Of a DNA stretch of 23,667 nucleotides, positions 1 to 7,741 are shown piece by piece (within the stretch, counting starts at the first letter, position 1; each line of letters begins with the position of its first letter). The position numbers and the translations under genes were made by a program. The DNA is from Haplomitrium mnioides (lineage: Eukaryota > Marchantiophyta > Haplomitriopsida > Calobryales): NCBI GenBank assembly GCA_049999725.1, contig JBNGIS010018356.1, positions 1-23,667 on the forward strand, in the 5' to 3' direction. The notes under the pieces are model-generated. The model worked only from the letters and a program-made list of their open reading frames with translations, did not search any database and had not been told where the DNA came from.

Positions 1-296
1 TTGTTGCTGATCCCTTCTTCTTCCTCCTCCGCCATGGTCCTGTTTCCCTCCCAAGACTCATGCACCCTGCTCTTAACAGCTGTTTGAGGTAATCAGCTGT
101 TCCTGAGGGCCTTCACACTTGCAAAGGGAACAATGTGGCCAGTGGTGCTTCCGATTTTGTGCGTTTAGCCTTAGTGCTCCAAACTACCGGCTGACATTCA
201 TGTTTCCTCCCCTTTGTCTATTAGCCTATTGTCCAATACTCAAAGACGTGCAAAAATTTGGGATTATCTAAATGATGAATATTGGTTTTGTCCATG
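1..296 (-). pseudogene. Next exon of the left methyltransferase-like copy, runs off the edge
   Basis: After the putative intron the minus strand reads MDKTNIHHLDNPKFLHVFEY then WTIG, matching DKSNIHYSSG...EYWTVG of the right copy. Two stops follow (TAATAG). Beyond that the frame holds RKHECQPVVWSTKAKRTKSE and APLATLFPLQV, then a TGA, then TADYLKQLLRAGCMSLG. Past WTIG the sequence no longer resembles the right copy, which continues into YLIKEGKW. So either this copy diverged strongly, or it was rearranged, or an alternative exon is present. The window edge cuts it. Confidence 0.5.
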
Positions 297-398
297 CTGC
301 AATACCATAAAGTTATTAGACATACCAATAAACCACAATAGCTATATGCAAAGAACCACAACAAAGAGCCATGAAAAACAACAAAGAGAATAGCTCAC
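297..398 (-). other. Putative spliceosomal intron, 102 bp, left copy
   Basis: On the minus strand the sequence after the YCAI-containing exon starts GTGAGC at 398 and ends TATTGCAG at 297, after a T-rich stretch. Coding similarity to the right copy stops before it and resumes after it (DKTNIH at 293 downward versus DKSNIH at 15599). The right copy has a gap of nearly the same length, about 103 bp, at the same place, with no sequence conservation inside. That is what an orthologous intron looks like. Confidence 0.6.
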
Positions 399-870
399 CA
401 AATGATAAAACTTGATAGCGCAATAGATTTCCAAAAGAGCATTGTCAACGATGTTGAATTGTTAGGAAGAATGAATAATAACAAAGGACCAAAACTACCA
501 AGTAGTAGCAGCCGCAAAAGAAAAACCATTATATAAAAAATGTCATGTTTTGAAAAAAGCTCAGAGTTGTCATGCTTGCATTCCTTAAGGTTGCAACCAT
601 AACGAATGTCAAAATTTGCTAAATTAAAACTTTGGGGTTTCACCAACCCTTTAATTTGTCGTGGATTAGACTCTCTGTGGATTCCAACAAATGCCACGTT
701 GATTCTATCTACATAGGATTTCATATCGACTTCATTTGCATTTAGAGACTGGGGCCATCACTTTCAATTTGTTGCTTGACTTTCCATTCCTTTGTCTTCT
801 AGTAGTAGAGCAGAAAAGCTATTGGATACAAAACCAAGGTTGGAGCTTGGTCTTGGTCCGCGGTAGCCTT
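399..870 (-). pseudogene. Methyltransferase-like exon, left copy, homologous to 15350-15495
   Basis: The minus strand starts with ATADQDQAPTLVLYPIAFLL, passes stops and a frame change, then reads MKSYVDRINVAFVGIHRES and SFNLANFDIRYGCNLKECKH. The last third is homologous to the right copy: after one more frame change it reads FWSFVIIHSS, a stop, then QFNIV and EIYCAI. The right copy has DFWSFVIIHSSQQFGIIKDV and VYCAI. DNA-level matches are obvious, for example the shared TTGTTATTATTCATTC. The hydrophobic strand FVIIHSSQQF followed by a helix resembles the strand after the catalytic motif of beta-class amino-methyltransferases (inference). The exon ends at a GTGAG donor, 398-394. Confidence 0.55.
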
Positions 871-908
871 TTCAATGAAAAAAAAAAAACCCAAATGATA
901 ATGAAATC

Positions 909-1200
909 AAGAGTCCATGATGCATACACTCGAGGGTCTCTGTTTCCTTGAGAGTCCATGCGCACATTGAATCATAGGGTCCATGCTTGTATGGACCCCT
1001 AAATCCATTTATGCATAGACTCTAGAGGGTTTTTGCGCATGCGGACCCCCAAGTTCATGCATGTATTAACTCTTGAAGGTCCAAGCGCACATGGACTTGC
1101 GAGGGTCCTTGCACGCAGGGACCCCTGACTCCTTGCGCGCATGAACATGCAAACTAGCATAGACCCCCAAGTCTATGCAAGCATGAACATGCAAGTCCAG
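909..1200. repeat. Palindromic ~26 bp minisatellite, cluster 1
   Basis: About eleven degenerate units alternate forms such as AGTCCATGCGCACATTGA, GTCCATGCTTGTATGGACCC and CTCCTTGCGCGCATGAAC. The consensus core approximates the palindrome GTCCATGCGCGCATGGAC, followed by CTCGAGGG- or CCCCAAG-like linkers. GTCCATGCTTGTATGGAC at about 981-998 is a near-perfect inverted repeat by itself. The cluster lies in the gap between the coding block at 1477-1286 and the one starting near 870, so probably in an intron. Confidence 0.75.
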
Positions 1201-1285
1201 AGATAGATAAAAATTGTAGGGATAAATCTAAAAAATTACAATGAATAAAAACAAGAAATAAAGAAGTTTGAAATGGGATAACCAG

Positions 1286-1477
1286 CTACCAAAATTTCTT
1301 AAAGCTCAAATAAAAGGAGCACACCTTTGACTCCTCCATGTTGATGGGGTTTTCCATCCGTACTTCTTCCCAAGACTTATGGTAGTCCTTTGAGCAAAAA
1401 GACTTAACTACTACTACCAAAACTGTCTCTCTACAATTCCCAAGACATTTCTTCCATTGATAGCTTTTCCGCCTCAA
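1286..1477 (-). pseudogene. Short coding-looking block of the left gene copy
   Basis: An open minus-strand stretch of 63 codons with a segment SKDYHKSWEEVRMENPINME, ending at TAG/TGA near 1288-1286. Its frame differs from that of the preceding block, so either an intron or a frameshift lies between 1480 and 1560. It is followed by AT-rich sequence and then by the first palindromic repeat cluster. Nothing in it identifies a family. It is included because it continues the run of minus-strand coding blocks. Confidence 0.3.
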
Positions 1478-1559
1478 CCTTCTTCAAAACTAAAATTTTG
1501 ATCTCATAAAAAAAATCTTGAAGGGATCTCTAAGGCATCCACTTCATGTCTTCTACTCT

Positions 1560-1880
1560 CAAAAAGCCCTTGGCCTTTGGCTTATAACCATTTGATTGGT
1601 TCTTTTCCGACATTCCAAAAATTTCCTATTGCAATTCCCACAATTCACCATTGCGAAAAGCTAGCTGAACCCAATATTCTTGAGAAGTTGCGGTCTTGTC
1701 AACAATGGACTTTGGTTCAATCTCCCAAGTCTCCAAAACCAATTCTCCTTTTAACTTTTGAGATAAAATCATCCCACTCTCTACAAAATATTGATGCCAA
1801 TACTCAATCTTCTCGATTGAGATTATTTCCAATTGATACCTCTGGTTGTAATTGTTGGTGGTGGCAAAAATACACGTTTA
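1560..1880 (-). pseudogene. Internal coding block of the left gene copy
   Basis: A minus-strand frame runs through IEKIEYWHQYFVESGMILSQ, KLKGELVLETWEIEP and ATSQEYWVQLAFRNGELWEL. It meets a stop at about 1628 and then continues in the same frame with NGYKPKAKGFLRVEDMKW. The aromatic and charged pattern is protein-like, and the frame survives the stop, as in a recently decayed exon. Function unknown. It lies in order with the other minus-strand blocks. Confidence 0.4.
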
Positions 1881-2139
1881 TATTGGTGTTAGCCTAACAT
1901 ACACATAAAATTATAGAGCAAGAGTATTGAACTCTTTGCTTTGTACTTTGTTATCAAAAGCTACCTTGCAGTAGCATTGTGATTGCCTTCGACAATCTTG
2001 TACCTATACTTGCTAGAGTTCTTTATGTCAAACTTTGACTTTTCTTTAGACTATACTATGAGTCTACCACCATGATAAAAAATGAATGTGCATATATTTG
2101 TTTTTAGTTATGTATTGTGCAAGTAGCTTCACAAAATCT

Positions 2140-2336
2140 TCTTTCAATCTTCGAATCTAAAATGACTCCCAATTCTCCATCCCAAGAAATTCTCAAGACA
2201 AATTGCAATGGTCTCCTCTAAAACCTTATAGCATTGGATTGTAGACTCTTGAATCTTGCTCTTGTCTTCTTCAAAAATTGTTTGATAATAAACTTGCTCT
2301 TTTTTTTTTAATGTTCTCATTCTTTTTTGTCCAACC
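2140..2336 (-). pseudogene. Glu/Lys-rich coiled-coil-like block of the left gene copy
   Basis: The minus strand encodes a charged, probably helical stretch including VYYQTIFEEDKSKIQEST, then IQCYKVLEETIAICLENFLG, then GWRIGSHF, ending at a stop. It directly follows the basic exon, after several stops and a poly-A run near 2300 that could mark a frameshift or a short intron. The heptad-like spacing of hydrophobic residues suggests a coiled coil. No family is recognised. Confidence is limited by the short length. Confidence 0.35.
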
Positions 2337-2347
2337 TGCTTTGTTTT

Positions 2348-2707
2348 TTACGTAGGTGCATGTGGCTCAAGTTGAGGCTCCAACTCCTCTTTTGAGCCAC
2401 TAGAAGTAAAAGATGACAAAAATGTTTCTAGAGAACGTGGAGGAGATGCAAGTGGAGTTGAAGGCTTGACATGCACAAGCACTGATGGAGTTGGCTTTTT
2501 CTTTGGCAAACCCATTTTTCTCTTGGTTGAGCCTTCTATGTGCTCTTGTGCTTTTCTCTTTTTTGACATAGAATGTCCATGATTCACTTCACAACAAAGG
2601 CTTCCACACTTGTTTGCGGAATGAAATAAGCAACACAACAACCTTGTTTGATCTTCAAAATCCTTAGAGAGAACATCAACCCAATGAAGTCTCTCTTTAT
2701 TTATTTT
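2348..2707 (-). pseudogene. Basic, Cys/His-containing exon of the left gene copy
   Basis: An open minus-strand block of about 119 codons ends in a TAG/TGA-type stop at 2350-2348. It opens with KINKERLHWVDVLSKDFEDQ, then a Cys/His cluster (LLCCLFHSANKCGSLCC, then NHGHS), then a lysine-rich segment (SKKRKAQEHIEG, TKRKMGLPKKKPTPS) resembling a nuclear localisation signal. It finishes in a Ser/Pro/Glu-rich tail. The Cys/His spacing suggests possible zinc binding but matches no family I can name. The basic segment fits a nuclear protein. The block follows the N-terminal exon across a repeat-filled gap. Assignment to the same gene is inference. Confidence 0.45.
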
Positions 2708-2835
2708 GCATAATCACAAAATTGGCAAGGTATTGTAACAACTAAGAAAAGGGAACACTTAGAAATATAAAAGTGAAAAGGCGTATAAAAGTAAGCAAGA
2801 ATTGTTGGGAATACAAAAAAGGCACAAAATTATTC

Positions 2836-3085
2836 CCAAGTCCATGTTTGCAATGACTAGAGAGTCCTACTTGTGTAGACTCAAAATTCTATGCGCGCAT
2901 GGACTCGAGAGCCTATGCCTGCATAAACTCTTGAATCCAACCACGTATGGAATCTGAAGTCCATGTGAGCACAAACATTGGAGTCTATGCGTGCATATAC
3001 TCTCAAGTTCATGCTTGCATGGGCTCGGTTATTTTTTGTACATTTGGATTCAAGAGTTCATATTCTCATAGACTCAACACCAAAA
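2836..3085. repeat. Palindromic 24-25 bp minisatellite, cluster 2
   Basis: About nine degenerate units of the form AGTCCATGCGTGCATGGACT plus a short AT spacer. The best unit holds TATGCGCGCATGGACTC near 2891-2907. Each unit is close to self-complementary, so a single strand could fold into a row of hairpins. The cluster sits between two coding blocks of the left gene, in a putative intron. Related clusters are at 909-1200 and 16439-16770. Confidence 0.75.
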
Positions 3086-3133
3086 AACAAAAGTTAAGAA
3101 AAATGCTTGCCCCTTTGTTTTTATATGCCTCCA

Positions 3134-3451
3134 TCAAATCCAAGTTGAAGATGTTCTTTCCCATAGCTTCTTTAACTTGAAGTTTCTTGAGGAGGCTTTA
3201 TAGAATCCAATGCCATCTTCAATTGACACAAAGAGCCCAATATGAGCTATGTACCTTTCTTGCACCACTGTGATTTATGCAAGTAACCCCATGTTGAATT
3301 TCTCGTCTCCGTCATGAAATATGTATAGATGGTTTTTGGGGTCCTTCATTGTTCCACATGAAATTAGCCAATCTTTGGCTACTCTTATTGGCTCTATCAA
3401 CTTCAGCACATTAGCGTACCGATATGGTTTTAGTTGAGCGGGTTTGGTCAT
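3134..3451 (-). pseudogene. N-terminal exon of the left gene copy, one in-frame stop
   Basis: Reading the minus strand from ATG at 3451-3449 gives about 105 codons broken by a single TAA after residue 58. The protein begins MTKPAQLKPYRYANVLKLIE and later contains HLYIFHDGDEKFNMG and, after the stop, VQERYIAHIGLFVSIEDG. Both halves have the mixed charge and hydrophobic spacing of a real globular protein, and the frame is kept across the stop, so one point mutation probably made it. The block ends at a TGA at 3136-3134, or at an unseen splice donor just before it. I do not recognise the domain. The ATG choice is supported by the absence of similar coding texture upstream. Confidence 0.5.
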
Positions 3452-3912
3452 TGTCGCCTATACTGCTATTTTCCGTAGTATCAAAACTTGAAGAAATTGA
3501 CAAATAAAAAAGTGGAACGAATGTCAATGTGAATTTGGCACAAAAAAGGCCAAAAAACAAGCAAATTCAAAGTTTCTCATAGAAAACAAAAATAAATTTC
3601 ATAATTGTGCTCACGACAATCGAAAGAAACTTTCTATTGGAGTTTCTCTTATACTTAAAAATTTAAAAGTGGTTTTCTTGCCAAAAAATCACTCATATAT
3701 CTTTTGCCACATCACTTTGCATAGTGAGAAAGAAAATTAGTATATAAAACATCCATAATATTCATATTTCTAGTGTTTTTTTTTCTCCAAAAAATTTCAC
3801 TATTTTATAATTTTGTAGAGTTTGTCCAAAAGTGTTTGTTTTTAGATGCTAGTATATATTGTTTGATTTGCTAATTAAATTCATTTAGTTTTATACCCTT
3901 TTTATATTTAAA
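3452..3912. other. AT-rich intergenic stretch between divergent genes
   Basis: No coding sequence is visible. The stretch is AT-rich with T- and A-runs and separates the minus-strand start at 3451 from the plus-strand ATG at 3913. Its position would suit a bidirectional promoter, but I see no motif that proves it. Confidence 0.3.
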
Positions 3913-4265
3913 ATGGTAAGAGCGCCAAGAGGCAAAAAGGGGATCGAAATTTTAAGATTCATGCTCTTAGAAAAGTTTCACTATTGGATGACAAGGTGAT
4001 GACTTTTCAAATCATAATTCTGAAGACGAAGGCATTGGTGACCAAAAGCAACAAGTGTCATGGCCAATATTTTGGGTTAAAACATGTCGATTATACAATC
4101 ATATATATCAATGTATGACGACTATAGAAGTGAACCCTATTAGGATCAAGAATTGAACCTATGTATGTATAAGTTCTTGAACTCAACCCTATCATGGAGC
4201 CTAACATACAAGCTAAGCAATCAAATTGTACTCTTTAAAGATATTTTAAAAGCACTATACACTAT

Positions 4266-4475
4266 GTGCGTATAGACTTTGATACTCCAACCAAGCTTCA
4301 TTACTTCAGATCTAGAGCTCCTCTAGTGGAATCCAAGCAAATGATTGATACCTTGAAGACTATTTTGTGGCATTCGCGTTATAATCTTAAAAATATTGTT
4401 GATGTGTCTTTGTCAATAATTGAGGAGAACGACAAAGTCCCAAATCAAAATATATTTGTCAATAGAGCTCCATGA
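4266..4475 (+). pseudogene. Best-preserved block of the unknown plus-strand gene
   Basis: Sixty-nine codons end at TGA (4473-4475) and the next codon is ATG, in the same frame, opening the next 64 codons. The protein is polar with a helical middle (MIDTLKTILWHSRYNLKNIV). Because the frame is unchanged across the stop, a single substitution probably split one exon in two. No domain recognised. Confidence 0.4.
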
Positions 4476-4779
4476 ATGGAATTGCAAAACCAATTCAATT
4501 TTGATTGTGATATGTTATCACCTTTGGTAGCATTCAATCAAACTATTGCTTCTACTCAAGTTGGACTTGAAATACTAACAAGAGAGACATTTGGAAAAGA
4601 AAAAAAACTCATCAAATCACATAAAAGCTTATACAATGATTCCCAATCGAAAAATATTTCTCTAGAATGATTTTCAATGGCTTCAATTATTTAGGAAAAA
4701 AATTTGAAGTCTAAGTATTCTTGAAGATAATGCTTTGTCTATATCAATTGGATTCTATATAGACCAAATTGACTAGCCT

Positions 4780-5114
4780 GAATTGTCACATAAAAGATTT
4801 ACCCATTTGAGTTTTGGGCTAGATAAAGAACTCTTATGTTTGGCTGGTTGATTCGGTTCATATGGAATCTAGTCAATAGAGACAAAGCATTATCTTCAAG
4901 AATACTCGGACTTGTTACTTGGATTTAATAATCATACTCCAAGACCAAATTATACTTTGGATGATAATGGATGATACTTTGGATGTATAAGATCTTGAAG
5001 ATAATGTTTTGTCTCTATTGACTGGATTCCATATGGACCTAATCGACTAGCCAAATATAAGAGTTCATTATCTATGCCAAAACTCAAATGGGTAAATCTT
5101 TTATGTGACAATTC
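4780..5114. repeat. Inverted repeat, 122-bp arms with ~91-bp spacer
   Basis: Arm 4780-4901 begins GAATTGTCACATAAAAGATT and arm 4993-5114 ends in its complement. Read against each other the arms differ at roughly a dozen positions. Both arms share the block CATTATCTTCAAGA and its complement. The transcript of this region would fold into a long hairpin. A third, partial copy at about 4710-4777 has the orientation of the right arm and abuts the left arm directly. No flanking target duplication was established, so this may be a fold-back or MITE-like unit, or a local inverted duplication. Confidence 0.8.
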
Positions 5115-5286
5115 TTTGCCAACAGTCCATCATGACGAGAGTTTTGCAAGGAAAAAACTTGATCTAGAACCAATTTCAAAGTTGATGAAAACTTCATGTT
5201 ACCAAAATAGTTGTTTGTTGTTGAGAAAGATAGATTTTAGTAAGCCTACTAAGGAAATGTGCATTTATCAAGGCATGAAGAATTGA

Positions 5287-5650
5287 GATATCTTATTGCA
5301 ATGGAGAATACCAAGAAAAGGTTCAAAACTTGGCACTTGATTTACTTTTCCTAGCAATACCATTGTATGTAGAAGTGCATTCAAGTTAATGCCATTAATG
5401 GAGAATGATAGAATCCAAAAGATGCAAGAACTGATAAATGTATATCCTAGAGGAACTTTTGGAAAGAGAGCTTTATCTAATAAAAATGTTTTACACTTGA
5501 AACAATCACTACTATAAACCACAAACAAGCTACTTAAATTATGAACTATATTTTTTTTTTTAAAAAAAAACAACATTTTTAGGTTCAAAACAAGGGAAAA
5601 AAGAGGGGTTTTTTCCAAAAAAAATATGACTAGATATATTATATAAGAGA
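5287..5650. other. Tail of the unknown gene and homopolymer-rich junction
   Basis: Coding texture fades after about 5515. The stretch 5545-5620 holds T- and A-runs (11 T then 9 A). It then passes, near 5640-5650, into the retrotransposon polyprotein that starts without its 5' part. The junction is the truncation breakpoint of the outer Ty3 element. No gene is seen after 5520. Confidence 0.45.
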
Positions 5651-6821
5651 GGGTATGACGGGATGATCAGATGCTGCTTAGAGCGGGATCAGTCCACAAT
5701 GGTGATGCAAGTGCTCCACGGAGAGGAGGTAGGAGGCCACTTTGCAGTAGACACCACAATCAAGAAGGTCCTGGAGGCAGGATGTTGGTGGCCCACCTTG
5801 CACAAGGATGTGCATTTTTGGGTAAAGAGGTGTGATGCGTGCTAGAGGACGGGGAGGCGTGCAGCAAATCAACACCGTCCTCTGGTGCCTATCATTCTCC
5901 TGGCACCTTTTGAGAAGTGGGGGATAGACTTTATTAGGCCAATTGCACCTTCCACTCGGATGGGCAACAGATACATATTGTTGGCCATGGATTATGCCAC
6001 AAAGTGGGTAGAGGCCAGAGCAACTCGGAAGGATGATGCTAAGGCGGTGGCAGCCTTCCTATACGAGCAGATGTTCTGCAGATTCGGGCCTCTTTTGGAG
6101 CTGGTTAGCGATCAGGAGACTCATTTCATCAATCAGGTAATCCGAGACCTGACCAATCGATGCTTGATCAAGCACAGGCAGACCACTGCTTACCACCCCA
6201 AGGCTAATGGCCTAACAGAGAGAGCCAGTGGGATCATAGGGAAGATCCTCAGCAAGACGGTGCAGCTAACAAAGCAGATTGGGACCTCAAGCTGCTCACT
6301 GCAACCCATGCTTACAACTTGGCCTACAAGACAACAACGTGCCATTGCCCATACTTTTTGGTCTTTGGACAACATGCCTTAGTGCCAATAGAGTATGAGG
6401 TGCCCACCAGGAGATTGATGAAGCAGGATAGGATGGCTGAAGATCAGAGTAGAAGGGAGAGGCTCTATCAGTTGGAGAGCCTGGAAGAAACCAGAGAGTT
6501 AGCCCAAGGGAGGTTGGAGCACCAACAAGAGCTCAAGAAGAAGAAGCATGATAAGGGGCTCAAACCAATTGACATCCGGGAGGGAAATTTGGTGTTGTTG
6601 TATGACAACAGGTTGTGCATTTCATTGGAAAATTGCACACAAGATGGATGGGGCCATTTGTTCTCAGAAAGCTCCATCGGAATGGGTCAACTGAGCTGGA
6701 GATACTAGAGGGTCCGAAGTTTTCCAACAGGGTGCACTTCGACAAGCTGAAAAGATATGAGAATCAGGAGGAGAAGGAAGAGGGCCCAACTCTGACCCCA
6801 TCAAAGGTGCCCAACCAGTAG
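5650..6821 (+). pseudogene. Ty3/gypsy integrase remnant (outer, 5'-truncated element)
   Basis: This is the C-terminal end of a gypsy-type Pol polyprotein. The HHCC zinc finger is at 5715-5845 (HGEEVGGHF...CDAC), with one in-frame TAG at 5843-5845. The catalytic core follows, with D in WGIDF (5927), D in VSDQ (6110) and E in GLTERA (6218). The second and third are separated by 35 residues, so the DDE triad is intact. A frameshift near 6270-6320 and another near 6610-6660 split the C-terminal region, which contains RWMGPFVLRKLHRNGS and ends in a TAG at 6819-6821. No chromodomain is present, which together with the long LTR points to a non-chromovirus (Tat/Athila-like) lineage. Gag, protease, RT and RNase H are absent. 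Confidence 0.85.
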
Positions 6822-6988
6822 AGGTAAGTTGTATGTGTGTGTGTGTGTGAGAGTTCCGTGGGGGGTTTGTGGGGTTGTATTGCAAGAGTTGCAGAGTTCA
6901 AGCCAACGATCATTCAGCAAGGGCACCCAACAGAGTGAGGGAGAAGAAGGGTGTTCGCAGGGATGCTTCACACTCGAAGGGGGAGTTA
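6822..6988 (+). other. 3' untranslated region of the outer element with (GT)n and polypurine tract
   Basis: A (GT)n run lies at about 6834-6849. The purine run GAAGGGGGAG at 6976-6985 is followed by TTA and then TG at 6989. A polypurine tract immediately before a TG is the usual boundary between the internal domain and the 3' LTR. Confidence 0.75.
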
Positions 6989-7278
6989 TGTCAGCCAGCG
7001 AATTGATGTGCTGACACAGAATTCTTCCCAACAAGAGCAGTATTGACACAATTCCGCCTTGGTAAGTGCAAGAGCGCTTGAGAGCATCAGGAATCCTTCA
7101 TTTTGTAAGTATGAGCAGAGCGTATGGATCTGTGGGGGAGGACGACATCATGGCGGAAGCAGGAGAGAGAGTAGTGATCGCCAGCAAGAAGGTGGACACC
7201 ACTAAAAAATTGAATTGGGCAAGCGAGAGCCCGTGGGTCTCATGGGGATGTGGGAATCAAAGCCTAGCGGCGAGAAGG
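6989..7278 (+). mobile_element. LTR of the outer Ty3 element, first part
   Basis: It begins TGTCAGCCAGCG directly after the polypurine tract. It is interrupted after 7278 by the inner chromovirus and resumes at 12290. The six terminal bases TGTCAG are the exact complement of CTGACA at 15068-15073, taken as the far end. Together the two parts give an LTR of about 3074 bp. Confidence 0.65.
7274..7278. repeat. Target-site duplication GAAGG, left copy
   Basis: GAAGG stands immediately before the TG of the inner 5' LTR and again immediately after the CA of the inner 3' LTR (12285-12289). Five bases is the usual duplication length for Ty3 integrases. Confidence 0.9.
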
Positions 7279-7711
7279 TGTAATAGTACAAGCATAAGGT
7301 TGTGCTATTTATAAGAAAATGGAGAGGAGTGAAGGAAGTGGTAGTGAGTCACTTTGAAGGTAAGATTAGATTACTTGTCTTTGAAGTCACTTTTGGTAAA
7401 GAGTCACGTTTAGGTTACTTGCACTTGAAGTCACTTTTGGTAGAGAGTCACCTTTAGGGTTGAAATGAGAAGTGACTTGTAAGTGAAGTAAGAGGGATGA
7501 CACCCTCTTCTCTTGTATAAATAGAAGGTATTCTTAGCCCCACTCCTCATTCTGGAGTTCCTCTCGAATCACTTGGGTTCTTTGGTTGCTTGGCTCTTGC
7601 TTGCACTCTTGGTCTTAGCTTGGACCTTAAGTTGCTTTTGGTTGAAGAACTCTATTAGAGTTCACCATGAGTTCTTACTCATTTGAATTTGGTCTTTGAG
7701 ATTTCTTTACA
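7279..7711 (+). repeat. 5' LTR of the inner chromovirus
   Basis: TGTAATAGTACAAG to CTTTACA, 433 bp. Internally it holds short direct repeats of AGTCACTTTTGGTA-type sequence (7386-7465). A TATA box TATAAATAG at 7516-7524 would drive transcription of the element. Confidence 0.95.
7516..7524 (+). promoter_or_regulatory. TATA box of the 5' LTR
   Basis: TATAAATAG follows a CT-rich stretch in the last half of the LTR, the usual place for the retrotransposon promoter. In the 3' LTR the matching site is TATAAATTG (12089-12097), changed at one base. Confidence 0.6.
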
Positions 7712-7712
7712 T

Positions 7713-7724
7713 TGGTATCAGAGC
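7713..7724 (+). other. Primer-binding site, initiator tRNA-Met
   Basis: TGGTATCAGAGC, one base after the LTR end, is complementary to the 3' end of plant initiator tRNA-Met, the usual primer for minus-strand synthesis in chromoviruses. Confidence 0.95.
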
Positions 7725-7741
7725 TACGGTTTGTTTTTGGT

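Larger units (their letters stand above)
1..3451 (-). pseudogene. Decayed multi-exon gene, left copy of a DNA-methyltransferase-like family
   Basis: The minus strand from 3451 down to the left edge carries a series of coding-looking blocks separated by AT-rich or repeat-filled gaps. I read it as one decayed gene. The order is: N-terminal block 3451-3134, a basic Cys/His-containing block 2707-2348, a coiled-coil-like block near 2336-2140, blocks 1880-1560 and 1477-1286, and a C-terminal part at 870-1 that matches the right-hand copy at 15350-15680. Every block holds stops or frameshifts. The link to a methyltransferase rests only on the C-terminal part. That the upstream blocks belong to the same gene is inferred from shared strand, order and spacing. 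The C-terminus lies outside the window. Confidence 0.5.
3913..5520 (+). pseudogene. Decayed plus-strand gene of unknown function
   Basis: From the ATG at 3913 the frame reads MVRAPRGKKGIEILRFMLLE and soon breaks. Better-preserved blocks follow. At 4266-4475 it contains TPTKLHYFRSRAPLVESKQM and NIVDVSLSIIEENDKVPNQN. It continues in frame past one TGA into 4476-4670 (CDMLSPLVAFNQTIASTQVG, LTRETFGKEKKL). At 5074-5286 there is HHDESFARKKLDLEPISKLM. At about 5383-5515 there is MENDRIQKMQELINVYPRGT. The blocks look like real protein on one strand, but I recognise no family. An inverted repeat (4780-5114) interrupts the middle. It could be a captured host gene or the accessory gene of a mobile element. 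It is oriented away from the left methyltransferase-like gene. Confidence 0.4.

Noticed and set aside
7713-7724. tRNA-Met gene
   Set aside because: Only the 12 bases complementary to the tRNA 3' end are present, right after an LTR: it is a primer-binding site.
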